NCBI GenBank assembly: GCA_963754845.1
Contig: CAVWHE010000004.1
Location: 124,001-188,000 of the forward strand
Direction of reading: 5' to 3'
Length of the DNA stretch: 64,000 nucleotides
From: JAKASV01 sp963754845
GTDB lineage: Bacteria > Babelota > Babeliae > Babelales > Vermiphilaceae
This document shows positions 9,133 through 17,149 of the stretch, piece after piece. The notes beneath the pieces were generated by a model. That model saw only the letters and a program-made list of their open reading frames with translations, searched no databases and was not told the origin of the DNA. Position 1 is the stretch's first letter; every line of letters starts with the position of its first letter. Made by a program: the position numbers and the translations under genes.

Positions 9133-9980
9133 GGCCCTGTTGACTTTTTACCGGAGCCATATGCAAGTCCCCACAAAAAGCAGAAAGGCCCGGTAATTGC
9201 GCAGCTTTTTATCGAAACGAGAAAAAATGAGTCTGTACTGCTTAATCTTTGAAAAGAAACACTCGATGACAGACCTCTCCTTGTAGACGTGTTTGTCGTA
9301 TTCCACAACTTGCGTTCGATTACTTTTGCCTGGGATTACCGGGCAACAATTTTGAGCCCTTATTTGCCTGCGAAAAGGGTCCGAGTCATACCCCATGTCA
9401 CCGATGATATGCGATTCAGAATCTCCCTTAAGAAGCTCCTCTCCTTGGGTGATGTCGGCAACTTGGCCTGGTGTAATAATGAATTTAAGAGGATTTCCGA
9501 GAGCATCAACCTTAGCATGGATCTTTGTAGTGAAGCCCCCCTTGCTTCGCCCAAGACCCTCTTCTGCTTGTTTGCCGTGGCCAGCTGCGCACGGATGTGC
9601 TCTGACTATTGTTGCGTCAACAGACAGATACTCCTGGTCAGGGTCGCGTATACAAAAGGCAAAAAGTTTCTCCCATACGCCCTTTTTGCTCCAGGCATCG
9701 AATCTTTTGTATACACTGTTCCACGCGCCGTATCGTTCTGGCAACTCCCTCCATTGCGCTCCAGTTCGCATAATCCAGTACACTGCCTCAACGAAGTTCC
9801 TGAGCCTTTCTTCGCTGACGACGTAAATTTTGGCGTCTTCTTTCAGGAAGGCAAACATTTTTTCCCACGCATCACTTGTGATATACTTTCCCTGCATGAT
9901 AGCTCCTGTTCGAGTGTTCCATTTTTTTGGATTGGAGTTATCATGCAAAAAAATCAGCGTTTTGAAAAGTCAACAGGGCC
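9133..9980 (-). mobile_element. IS5-family (IS427-like) insertion sequence, copy 1
   Basis: The element is 848 bp with near-perfect terminal inverted repeats (GGCCCTGTTGACTTTT at each end) and a TA on both sides (9131-9132 and 9981-9982), a 2-bp target duplication as in the IS427 group. A second copy of identical length lies at 32496-33343 in the opposite orientation. One transposase gene fills it. Confidence 0.92.
9148..9897 (-). CDS. IS5-family transposase, copy 1
   Basis: DDE transposase of 249 residues. It has the IS5-family N-terminal block (YWIMRTGAQWRELPERYGAW, then VYKRFDAWSKKGVWEKLF), the first Asp in LSVDATIVRAH, the second in IIGDMGYDSDPFRR, and a C-terminal Y-R-K/E region (ERSVIECFFSKIKQYR). 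The start at 9897 is preferred because GGAGCTATC precedes this ATG; an upstream ATG at 9948 has no such site. It differs from copy 2 at about five residues (for example Pro versus Leu after YDSD). Confidence 0.93.
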   Translation of the reverse strand: MQGKYITSDAWEKMFAFLKEDAKIYVVSEERLRNFVEAVYWIMRTGAQWRELPERYGAWNSVYKRFDAWSKKGVWEKLFAFCIRDPDQEYLSVDATIVRAHPCAAGHGKQAEEGLGRSKGGFTTKIHAKVDALGNPLKFIITPGQVADITQGEELLKGDSESHIIGDMGYDSDPFRRQIRAQNCCPVIPGKSNRTQVVEYDKHVYKERSVIECFFSKIKQYRLIFSRFDKKLRNYRAFLLFVGTCIWLR

Positions 9981-10050
9981 TAAAGCGACCCATCATTATA
10001 ATGACTCCAACAAACACGTACCTTCAGAAACTATCGAGCAATCAATGGCC

Positions 10051-10839
10051 CTACTGAATATTGAGAACGAGGATGTCAACGCATTCGTCTGAACCTGCTA
10101 TGACAATGCGATCAGTACGACCAACCTCACGAGGTGCCGGCGGTGCTGCTTCTACTGATTCCGATGTTTGGCTGCCAGAGGGAGCATCGGCTGCGGCCCC
10201 ACCAATACCGTGCGTTAAGTGAATACGCTCGGCCCTCCTTTTGCTAAAAATGCGCTTAAATTTTTCAACCTTTTCGATGACTTTATCATCAATTATTCTG
10301 TAGGGTATTGTGTAAGCAAGAACCGACCGCATGGTTGGTCGATCCTTACGGTCGATAACAAACGATTTTCCATCGCTGAGCGTGAAGTGCGTTCCGCGCT
10401 CATTTTCGCGTACCGTGCTCCCCGGTGGTAGTACGATAGGCTCGCGTAAAACGCCGAAGATGCGCGGTATAAATTCTTCGCCAATCTTCGTCCAAAGCGC
10501 GACGCGCTGCGGATCAGATTCGCGTACGACGTACTCGGTTTTACCAGAAATCTCCTTAACTTCGCCCCACTGGACGTCAACAAAGAGTTCCTGGCAGGAC
10601 GATGGTACGAACCTTTTTTCCCACGGAGCAAGAACATCTCGAAATATAACATACCCAGCTGACATATTTGCAGGACCATGCGGGCGATATTCAACGATTT
10701 CGACGAATTTTCGCGTTGGGGTGTAATTCACAAGCTCAACGGCGCCCATTCTGAGGGCAGCAGCACCGATCACACAAAAAGCAGCAACGAACAGATTGAT
10801 ATTGCTACGTCTGGTCTCCAAAAGACATCGAGGCATCAT
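10051..10839 (-). CDS. Predicted secreted protein of unknown function
   Basis: No family recognised. The 262-residue protein has a positively charged start and a hydrophobic stretch (LFVAAFCVIGAAALRMGA), a probable signal peptide. A mainly beta-type middle follows (for example EYVVRESDPQRVALWTKIG), then a basic helix (EKVEKFKRIFSKRRAERIHL) and an Ala/Pro/Ser-rich linker near the C-terminus. GGAGGAGGACTC before the ATG supports the start. Confidence 0.7.
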   Translation of the reverse strand: MMPRCLLETRRSNINLFVAAFCVIGAAALRMGAVELVNYTPTRKFVEIVEYRPHGPANMSAGYVIFRDVLAPWEKRFVPSSCQELFVDVQWGEVKEISGKTEYVVRESDPQRVALWTKIGEEFIPRIFGVLREPIVLPPGSTVRENERGTHFTLSDGKSFVIDRKDRPTMRSVLAYTIPYRIIDDKVIEKVEKFKRIFSKRRAERIHLTHGIGGAAADAPSGSQTSESVEAAPPAPREVGRTDRIVIAGSDECVDILVLNIQ

Positions 10840-11340
10840 GAGTCCTCCTCCAAACCATAGGTAATCACATCACCATTCACCTGAAGCCCCCCGTGACCAC
10901 TATAGTCCGGTCGCCGGCCGTGGCGCAAGATTTAACCACCAAAAGCAGTGGTTCCCGGAAAATCGCCGCTATTCGTACTTCGTTGGCAAACAAAAAACAT
11001 TGTTTTAATCGAACGGGAAAACTGGATTTTAAGATTTTTTTTGAAAATTATTGAAATTTGAAAATAATTTTTGCTACAATCCTAGAGGGTATGGTTCTCA
11101 GAAAATTATTATCGTTCGCAGTGTATAGTTGTTTATCCGAGGAAACTTTCAAGTTTTGAGAACAAGGCAGGAGCATAGTTAAACTCGTCGCTGGGCGTGG
11201 CGCACATCACTCGTGGCTGCAGCAGCGACCTTTGTGAGAGTTTGTTTTTGTTGTAGGTGACGACGTTAGTTTTTAGGGGGGTAGCGGATATGAGCGCGAA
11301 TGTGAAGTGGCAGACGTTAGTTTTTAGGGGGGTAGCGGAT
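10840..11340. other. Upstream region of the 11341 gene
   Basis: About 500 bp between divergent genes. It includes an A/T-rich tract (10985-11075) with a promoter-like sequence at 11051-11080, a leader of some 250 nt, and the first unit of a 51-bp tandem duplication. No other gene was seen. Confidence 0.5.
11051..11080 (+). promoter_or_regulatory. Sigma70-type promoter
   Basis: TTGAAA (11051-11056), 18-bp spacer, TACAAT (11075-11080), within A/T-rich DNA and pointing at the large secreted-protein gene. Transcription from here would give a leader of about 250 nt. Confidence 0.45.
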
Positions 11341-11363
11341 ATGAGCGCGAATGTGAAGTGGCA
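11262..11363 (+). repeat. 51-bp perfect tandem duplication covering RBS and start codon
   Basis: Two identical 51-bp units (11262-11312 and 11313-11363) each contain TTTTTAGGGGGGTAGCGGAT followed by an ATG and the codons for SANVKWQ. Because 51 is a multiple of three, the upstream ATG (11290) is in frame with the downstream one (11341), so two forms of the N-terminus could be made. Confidence 0.95.
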
Positions 11364-13992
11364 AACGTGGGGCGTATTACTCGTGGCACTTGCGGGGTTT
11401 TTGATGTTCTCGGGTGGACACATCGATGCGGCCGCCAGGCCCTTTAAAAAAGGCTCGCACCATGGCGGAGGAGGTATGCCTCCGGCTGAAACCGCCCCTG
11501 TGCCCGAAGCGCCCTCCGTCAAGGTCGCCAAACTTAATGCTGCTGAAGCAGCCAAGATCGCCAGCGATGAAACCGTCAATCTTTTGCCTGTTATATATAA
11601 TCCATCCACAAACAAATGGCAGGTTTTACTTTACCGGTCTGGGCAAAAAAATGGGTGGCGTCTTTTGTCCGGAAAGGATAGCAATGCACTCAAGAATGCT
11701 ATCAGCGTCAACGTAGAATGCGAAATTAGTAAAATTACCGATAACCCTAGTGCAATATTCCGCATTACTGGCACGTTTGGTCCTGGCCAGTGGCAGGGCA
11801 GTAATTTTGTTTTTTCCGTGTTACTTCTTAACTCAAGTGACTCCAGGCTATTTAATGCCAAGAATTTGTCTCATTGCGTCGTCGCGCAAGGCAAGTCTAT
11901 AACGATGGTCAACGTCCTTCCTGGTTCTGAGTTTGTATGGGTCGACTGGAACAACATTGTGGCATCCCAACCTAATGAAAAGCTTCTTGAGCAAGGTACC
12001 CCTATTGCAGACTTTCCCCTCGCCGTACTGCGTGCTGCACAGCAAGCGGTCACATCAGTCTTTCCTAGCACCGAGCTTCCCTTTGCAGTCGTTAAACTTA
12101 GCGATGCTGAAGCAGCAAAGCTCAACGCCGATAACGTGCACGTTGTGCCCATCGTACGTGAAGGTTCTGGATGGAGTATTCTGCTCTGCCGACGATCGGA
12201 AGAAGAAAAGTGGCAACTTCTTTCCAGGAAACTCTTTGAAGACCTCAATAATGTGCTCATCCATAGCGGCGGCGTGGCCAGAAAAATCGTTGGAGATACT
12301 GTTGCGACATTTGGCATCACCGATAAATTTAAACTAAGCCCTCAACAGCAGAGTGATTTTTACCTTTCGGTAGTACCTATCACAAACTATAACTTTGTTA
12401 ACGACGGGAACATAACAAAGGCTGCAAAGGAATCACGTGTCTCGGATTCACATGCCTTGAATTTAGATTGCAAATGGGTCGGTCTCGACAAAATTGCCGC
12501 ATCAGTTCCTGGCAGAAAGGATATCAGCGTACCTAGTCATCGTACGTATCAAAATGATACCATTATTGACAACGCTCACGCTGATGCACTTCGTGCCGCA
12601 CTTGAGTCAATTAAAGACGTACTTCCGACGTGGAAGCCAGTTCCAGGGAACTATTTTACCATCACCGCATCGATTGACCCACTCGACAAAAAGCTTTACG
12701 TGCTCATGCATAAAGCCAGTAATGACAGCGGTGCCAAGTGGCTTATTTTCAAGGACGAAGGGCTGAGCGTCTTGCGTGACCAGTTTGACGTGCTTAAGGG
12801 CGGCAGAATGATCGTCGGTTTCGATGGCCAGACAGCCGTTACCCTGCCAAGAACTGACAAAGCACTCGTGGGTCCGGCAAATTTTAGTGTCTCTGTCGGT
12901 GACGTTGGTATAAACATATTTATACCACAACCTCCTGTTACGGCACAATCTCTTGCCGCCTGGGTAGCACCACGCCAAAAGGAGAAGCATAACTATGGCG
13001 CTGACCAGCTTAAAGGAGATTATTACCGGTTGAGTGAGGACGAAATCAGAAGTGCGACTAATTCGACCACGATTGCCAAGGGCCAGTACACAACAAATGC
13101 CGCCATTGACCCGCGTGACCTCGCAGTGCTTAAACTTTCATGGCAAACCATAAAAAAGGCCATCGATCCCAACGTTCTTCCACCGGTTGAAATTGTCACA
13201 GCCTCCATTAATCCAAGCGATGGCAAGCTCTCGGTTCTCATGCATAAAGACCCGGGGCCGCAGAATCCATGGCGACTTTTTGATGGACCGGCTCTTAGTA
13301 TCCTTCGTGATAACTTCCCAGAAATAAAAGGTGGTACTATAACCGGTAAGGCCACAGATACGCCGGCTGTCTTCATCAGCGACATTCCTCAACCACAAGG
13401 TGCCGTTTTGCCAGCTTCCATCGGTATCAACATATTCGTTCCTAACCCCTTTGTCAGGGCAACGAATATCGTCAACTGGGTATACCATTCTGCCGTTGCT
13501 CAACAACTTTCACCGCACTACATGTGGGTTGGCGAGGACGTTATTGAAGGAACTGGAGTTGCCGACGAGATCGGGGAAGAGCGGGCCGGACAATGGAATG
13601 AGAAAGCTAAGATCGACCCGAAATCTCTCGCACTTCTTAAACTTTCGTGGCAGAAAATAAAGGACGCCATCAAAAACAATCCTAACCCCCCTGCCTTCAG
13701 CCCTTCGGGAACTGTGCAACCATCGGGCGGTCCATCGACGGGCGTACCGGAGCAACAACCGTCAAACGCCGCCGTACCACGCAGGCTTTTCTTTGAAGAC
13801 GTCATGGGGGATTCTGAAGAAACGTTCTGGAGTTATGGTCCAACAGTGAGGGCGCAGTTTCTTGAATTCCCATCTGATGCTGCGCATCCATTCTTCATGC
13901 TTAAACATGCCAAAACTTCCCCTAAATTTGGGCAGCCTACACGATGTTTGCTTTTGACAAAAGCTTCCAGGCTGGGCGCATCGTCCTTCTGA
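11341..13992 (+). CDS. Large secreted protein with four Nudix-like repeats (5' part of a frameshifted gene)
   Basis: The 883-residue frame starts with a signal peptide (WGVLLVALAGFLMFSGG). A His/Gly/Pro linker is followed by four related units of about 180-200 residues, starting near 11514, 12080, 12655 and 13190. Each has a strand pair like KLYVLMHK...WLIF or SILLCRR...WQLL, a W-V-x-x-D-x-I element, and a helix like LAVLKLSWQTIKKAI. The strand pattern recalls degenerate Nudix domains but lacks a Nudix box, so catalysis is not implied. The frame ends in 15 or so atypical residues after KTSPKFGQ. One added base in the GGG at 13930-13932 would join it to the next frame. The start at 11341 has AGGGGGG upstream and no extra N-terminal residues before the signal peptide. 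Confidence 0.7.
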   Translation: MSANVKWQTWGVLLVALAGFLMFSGGHIDAAARPFKKGSHHGGGGMPPAETAPVPEAPSVKVAKLNAAEAAKIASDETVNLLPVIYNPSTNKWQVLLYRSGQKNGWRLLSGKDSNALKNAISVNVECEISKITDNPSAIFRITGTFGPGQWQGSNFVFSVLLLNSSDSRLFNAKNLSHCVVAQGKSITMVNVLPGSEFVWVDWNNIVASQPNEKLLEQGTPIADFPLAVLRAAQQAVTSVFPSTELPFAVVKLSDAEAAKLNADNVHVVPIVREGSGWSILLCRRSEEEKWQLLSRKLFEDLNNVLIHSGGVARKIVGDTVATFGITDKFKLSPQQQSDFYLSVVPITNYNFVNDGNITKAAKESRVSDSHALNLDCKWVGLDKIAASVPGRKDISVPSHRTYQNDTIIDNAHADALRAALESIKDVLPTWKPVPGNYFTITASIDPLDKKLYVLMHKASNDSGAKWLIFKDEGLSVLRDQFDVLKGGRMIVGFDGQTAVTLPRTDKALVGPANFSVSVGDVGINIFIPQPPVTAQSLAAWVAPRQKEKHNYGADQLKGDYYRLSEDEIRSATNSTTIAKGQYTTNAAIDPRDLAVLKLSWQTIKKAIDPNVLPPVEIVTASINPSDGKLSVLMHKDPGPQNPWRLFDGPALSILRDNFPEIKGGTITGKATDTPAVFISDIPQPQGAVLPASIGINIFVPNPFVRATNIVNWVYHSAVAQQLSPHYMWVGEDVIEGTGVADEIGEERAGQWNEKAKIDPKSLALLKLSWQKIKDAIKNNPNPPAFSPSGTVQPSGGPSTGVPEQQPSNAAVPRRLFFEDVMGDSEETFWSYGPTVRAQFLEFPSDAAHPFFMLKHAKTSPKFGQPTRCLLLTKASRLGASSF

Positions 13993-15125
13993 AACTTAAC
14001 GACCTGCGAAAAGATGCCGTGGCAAAACTCGCCACGACGCACCCTGACAATGGTACCGTAAGTGTTATTGAATACGGAGGAAAGTTCGGGCTTAGCGCCA
14101 TGCCCGAGGCGGTCAGACGCAAGCTTGATGTTGGCGCCTGGCAGGCCAATCCCGTTAACCGTGGGTGCTATTCGAGCGTCGCATCAAATTTCAACGCTCT
14201 TGAGACATTAGGAGCCACCGACAACATTGACCACAAGATGCTTAAATATTATCTAACAGATTCAACGCAAGGTCCCTTTGCAAGCATTTCATGTGCCCCG
14301 GCTTTGATACTAAGAAACTATTATGCTTTCTGCGCTGGCGACAAGCAAAACCCTACCGTGTGGACGCCAGGAGCCGCAAAGGCTCCCGAAGTTTTGTGGC
14401 AGCAAACACAAGAAAGACAGTTTAATTTCCTCGCTGGCTTCGGCGTCGAAACCAAAAATGGCTATTGCGTGGAAAAAGGGACGGCCATTCTTCAAAAACT
14501 GCAAAATGATGCCAGCAACGGTGGTCTTTTCACGTTTGTTCTCCATGAGGGAGCTCAAGTAACCAACGGGTTCATGCACAAGTCAGATGAGGACGGGACT
14601 CATGAACGTTGCACGGACCCCAACCAAATAATCAACCAAGCATTCGTTGCTGCTCTCCAGGTTGGTGATTGGAAACTTAAAGGCGGTTTTACACTTGATC
14701 CTGCTTCCGGCAATCCTGTTAAGGACGCCAAGTACGCGCGCGACGGTGCTGCTGATGAGGCTGCAAAGCTCATTCTCCGATGGTCATATGAGGCAATAGT
14801 AAAGGCTGCCTTCGTCAGAGGTGGTCCGGGAAAACGGGTACTTTTGGTGCGTGTTGGTGGCGGCGTGTTCAATAACCACCCGGCATGGATCGATAGGGCC
14901 ATTGGAGAGCAGGCTGACTTCATCAAAAAGAGCGGTCTCAACGTCATTGTTAGCAACTATGCTGCCGCTGAACAACCGTCACGTGATCGCCTTCTGGAGC
15001 TTGTTACCAAAACTGGCGGCCACTACATTCGCTACAAGGATGACGGCAGTGCCACCGAATATAAAAAGAAAACCGACGGTACCATAGAAGAAGTTTCGGC
15101 AAAGAATTTGCCAGTTGGTTTTTAG
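13944..15125 (+). CDS. TQGP-motif, macro/PARG-like protein (3' part of a frameshifted gene)
   Basis: This 393-residue frame is open from about 13926 and has no ribosome binding site, so it is probably the C-terminal domain of the protein above, displaced by a one-base indel. It carries motifs I recall from an uncharacterised macro-like family: VASNFNALE, YYLTDSTQGPFASISCAPAL, RNYYAF and, near the end, VLLVRVGGGVFNNHPAWI. These resemble the ADP-ribose-binding loops of PARG-type macrodomains, as in some Legionella effectors, suggesting ADP-ribose or a nucleotide as ligand. That is inference. If joined, the whole protein would be about 1,260 residues. Confidence 0.65.
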   Translation: MFAFDKSFQAGRIVLLKLNDLRKDAVAKLATTHPDNGTVSVIEYGGKFGLSAMPEAVRRKLDVGAWQANPVNRGCYSSVASNFNALETLGATDNIDHKMLKYYLTDSTQGPFASISCAPALILRNYYAFCAGDKQNPTVWTPGAAKAPEVLWQQTQERQFNFLAGFGVETKNGYCVEKGTAILQKLQNDASNGGLFTFVLHEGAQVTNGFMHKSDEDGTHERCTDPNQIINQAFVAALQVGDWKLKGGFTLDPASGNPVKDAKYARDGAADEAAKLILRWSYEAIVKAAFVRGGPGKRVLLVRVGGGVFNNHPAWIDRAIGEQADFIKKSGLNVIVSNYAAAEQPSRDRLLELVTKTGGHYIRYKDDGSATEYKKKTDGTIEEVSAKNLPVGF

Positions 15126-15140
15126 GTTTTTGTGCTCACG

Positions 15141-15176
15141 TGGCCGGGCGCACGCAATCACACGTACGCCCGGCCA
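15141..15176 (+). terminator. Hairpin downstream of the large secreted-protein gene
   Basis: TGGCCGGGCG (15141-15150) pairs perfectly with CGCCCGGCCA (15167-15176) across a 16-nt loop, 16 bp after the stop. No T-run follows, so termination is only likely, not certain. Confidence 0.45.
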
Positions 15177-15297
15177 CACATCGTAGATGTTTGGTGTTGA
15201 AAACAATGGCCCGAGAAGTAGTAGGCATCGCGGTGCGTTGCGCCACACGTGCGCAGCTACTGCGTTTGCCCCCCGGGCACTTCACAAGGGAGGGACC

Positions 15298-15759
15298 ATG
15301 AACAAGAATCGTAGTTTCATAATGCGTGCTCTTAGTATAACTCCAGCGATGTTTTGTGCACTCGCTGCCGTAGTGTGGACGTCATCTTTTGTATGGGCCG
15401 CAGATGCAGGTGGCAACAATGCTGGTGTGGAAGGACCTACTGATCAAGATGCTGTCCCCGCGCTCCCGGGACCTTTCGTAGATGACGCCGAGGCTACCGT
15501 AGCTCCTGTTGATGTTGATTATGTCAGCAGTACCGCGGTTGGGGCTGGTGTGGCTGTTGGGGCCGTGCCGGTACACAGTCGCGGTTTCCATCGTGGTAGC
15601 GCCGAGCATCGTGATCACGGCCGTGGTGATCAGCGCCGACAAGATCATCGTGGCCAGAATGGCCACCACAAATGGCAAGGGGGACATGGAGGACACGGTG
15701 GCAGTACTGGAGGACATAGACATAGTCACGCCGGTGGTGGGCACCGTGGGCGTCGTTGA
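15298..15759 (+). CDS. Small secreted His/Gly-rich protein
   Basis: The 153-residue protein has a signal peptide (MRALSITPAMFCALAAVVWT...VWAAD) and an acidic, Ala/Val-rich middle. The C-terminal third consists mostly of His, Gly, Arg and Gln (for example HHKWQGGHGGHGGSTGGHRH). Such tails often bind metal ions or polyanions, but no family is recognised. AAGGGAGGGACC precedes the ATG at 15298. It stands alone between the hairpin and a decayed gene. Confidence 0.65.
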   Translation: MNKNRSFIMRALSITPAMFCALAAVVWTSSFVWAADAGGNNAGVEGPTDQDAVPALPGPFVDDAEATVAPVDVDYVSSTAVGAGVAVGAVPVHSRGFHRGSAEHRDHGRGDQRRQDHRGQNGHHKWQGGHGGHGGSTGGHRHSHAGGGHRGRR

Positions 15760-15844
15760 GGATTGTAGTGTATATGCGGTAGTCTCTTTTTTGCGATCCC
15801 TTGAAAGAGTTTGATAGTGTTTATTTTTTTAAGGTAAGTAGCTT

Positions 15845-16355
15845 ATGGCATATCCACGCGTTATCAAATCACCGCGCTTGACTCAGAGAACAGCGTTAGC
15901 CTGCCCATTGCACCAGACGGAGGTGGTGCCAACCAACCCAACGGTATCTGCGTGTTTATTCAGCAAATGGCTCCATCGATCGCTCATAGGGGCAACTGGA
16001 TACCAGTTGTGGATGAGCCGATCTTGTACGCCTGCATGAGCGCTGGCGACCTTGTGGGGGGTATCTCATCCATTACCATAGAGCATAGGGTCGCCTACTA
16101 CGAGGGCGAAGTGGTGCCATCTGGCAGAGACTTTCTCGTCCTTGAGTACGAGGACAACTCAATGAGTAGTGTAATGTTGTCGTCATTTCCCGAGTAACCA
16201 CAAACTCATGGCCGCGCACGCACACGCCGTGCCACTTCAAATCTATGATGAGCTCCGATGCGCAAATTATGACTGCGGCGCCCACCGTTGATGTGTCGAT
16301 TGGCGCCTTGTGGGATCGAGACCAAGGGTGGTCATGGAGCAACGCTTCTTTCTAG
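15845..16355 (+). pseudogene. Decayed gene with at least two frameshifts
   Basis: An ATG at 15845 with an upstream AAGG opens a frame that soon becomes atypical. A different frame gives protein-like sequence (YQITALDSENSVSLPIAPDG ... FLVLEYEDNSMSS), and a third continues with VVVISRVTTNSWPRT to VSIGALWDRDQGWSWSNASF and a stop at 16353-16355. Joined, this would be a protein of about 165 residues. No family recognised. The alternative is three unrelated short frames by chance, but the similar acidic, aromatic character makes one broken gene more likely. Confidence 0.4.
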
Positions 16356-16450
16356 AGCGGATCTCGAAATTAAAATGGCGTGGATCAACTCCTCAGGAAG
16401 CCGAGGCAAGTGATAAAATATCAGGGATCGAGCAATCGTTCCTCTGGAAG

Positions 16451-17149
16451 CTACGGCGTACGTGTTGGATCTCCCGGATGTTTCACGACCGCTAGGATGG
16501 CTTCAACGGTTTCGTCAATCGAGAGGGCGCCGTTGTCGATGGTAACCGCTCCCTCGGCAACGCGGAGGGGGGCCACCGCGCGTTCGCTATCGCGTTTATC
16601 GCGCAGGCAAAGATTTTTGTAGGCTTCTTCCCAGCTGACGCGCGTGCCGCGGGATTCTTGGTCATGGAGCGTTCGTCTGACGCGAACCTCGAGCGGCGCC
16701 GTAAGGTAAAACTTGTGTTGAGCCTCGGGGAAAATGACGGTGCCAGCATCGCGCCCGTCGGTAACAACGTCGTGATGAGCCGCAATAGCACGCTGCACGC
16801 CAGCGATGAGCCCTCGCATGGTGCCATTCGTTCCTATGAGTGAGGAAGCCTCGTCGATGGTGGCATTTTTGAGGAAGCTTGTCACATCGGTTCCGTCGAC
16901 CATGACGTGTGGTCCCGTTTGGGGATCATATGTATATGTGAGATGCTGCGGGTTGAGACAGCGTTGAACATCGCGCAGGTCAGGATCGTGCATGCGTGCG
17001 ACGGAGTATCCGTGGTGGTGAATAAGTGCGTAGGCCAGCGCACGAAAGAGAAATCCGGAGTTGAGGTAGTAAAAGCCGAGCTTACGCGCTACTGCTTCGG
17101 CCGCCGTCGACTTTCCACTCGCTGTCGGCCCGTCAATGGTAACGATCAC
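16451..17149 (-). CDS. cmk: Cytidylate kinase
   Basis: Cmk phosphorylates CMP/dCMP with ATP. The 232-residue protein has the P-loop TIDGPTASGKST, the YLNSGFLFRALAYAL segment, DGRDAGTVIFPEAQHKFYLTA and a lid with RVRRTLHDQESRG, all in family order. The GTG at 17149 is chosen because AAGGAG lies seven bases upstream and it overlaps the recJ stop as GTGA, a classical translational coupling. An ATG at 17176 would add nine residues unlike the family. Confidence 0.94.
   Translation of the reverse strand: MIVTIDGPTASGKSTAAEAVARKLGFYYLNSGFLFRALAYALIHHHGYSVARMHDPDLRDVQRCLNPQHLTYTYDPQTGPHVMVDGTDVTSFLKNATIDEASSLIGTNGTMRGLIAGVQRAIAAHHDVVTDGRDAGTVIFPEAQHKFYLTAPLEVRVRRTLHDQESRGTRVSWEEAYKNLCLRDKRDSERAVAPLRVAEGAVTIDNGALSIDETVEAILAVVKHPGDPTRTP

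Noticed and set aside
9289..10092. Long frame antisense to the IS5-type transposase
   Set aside because: It mirrors a strongly supported transposase and occurs again antisense to copy 2, so it is a shadow of the same sequence.
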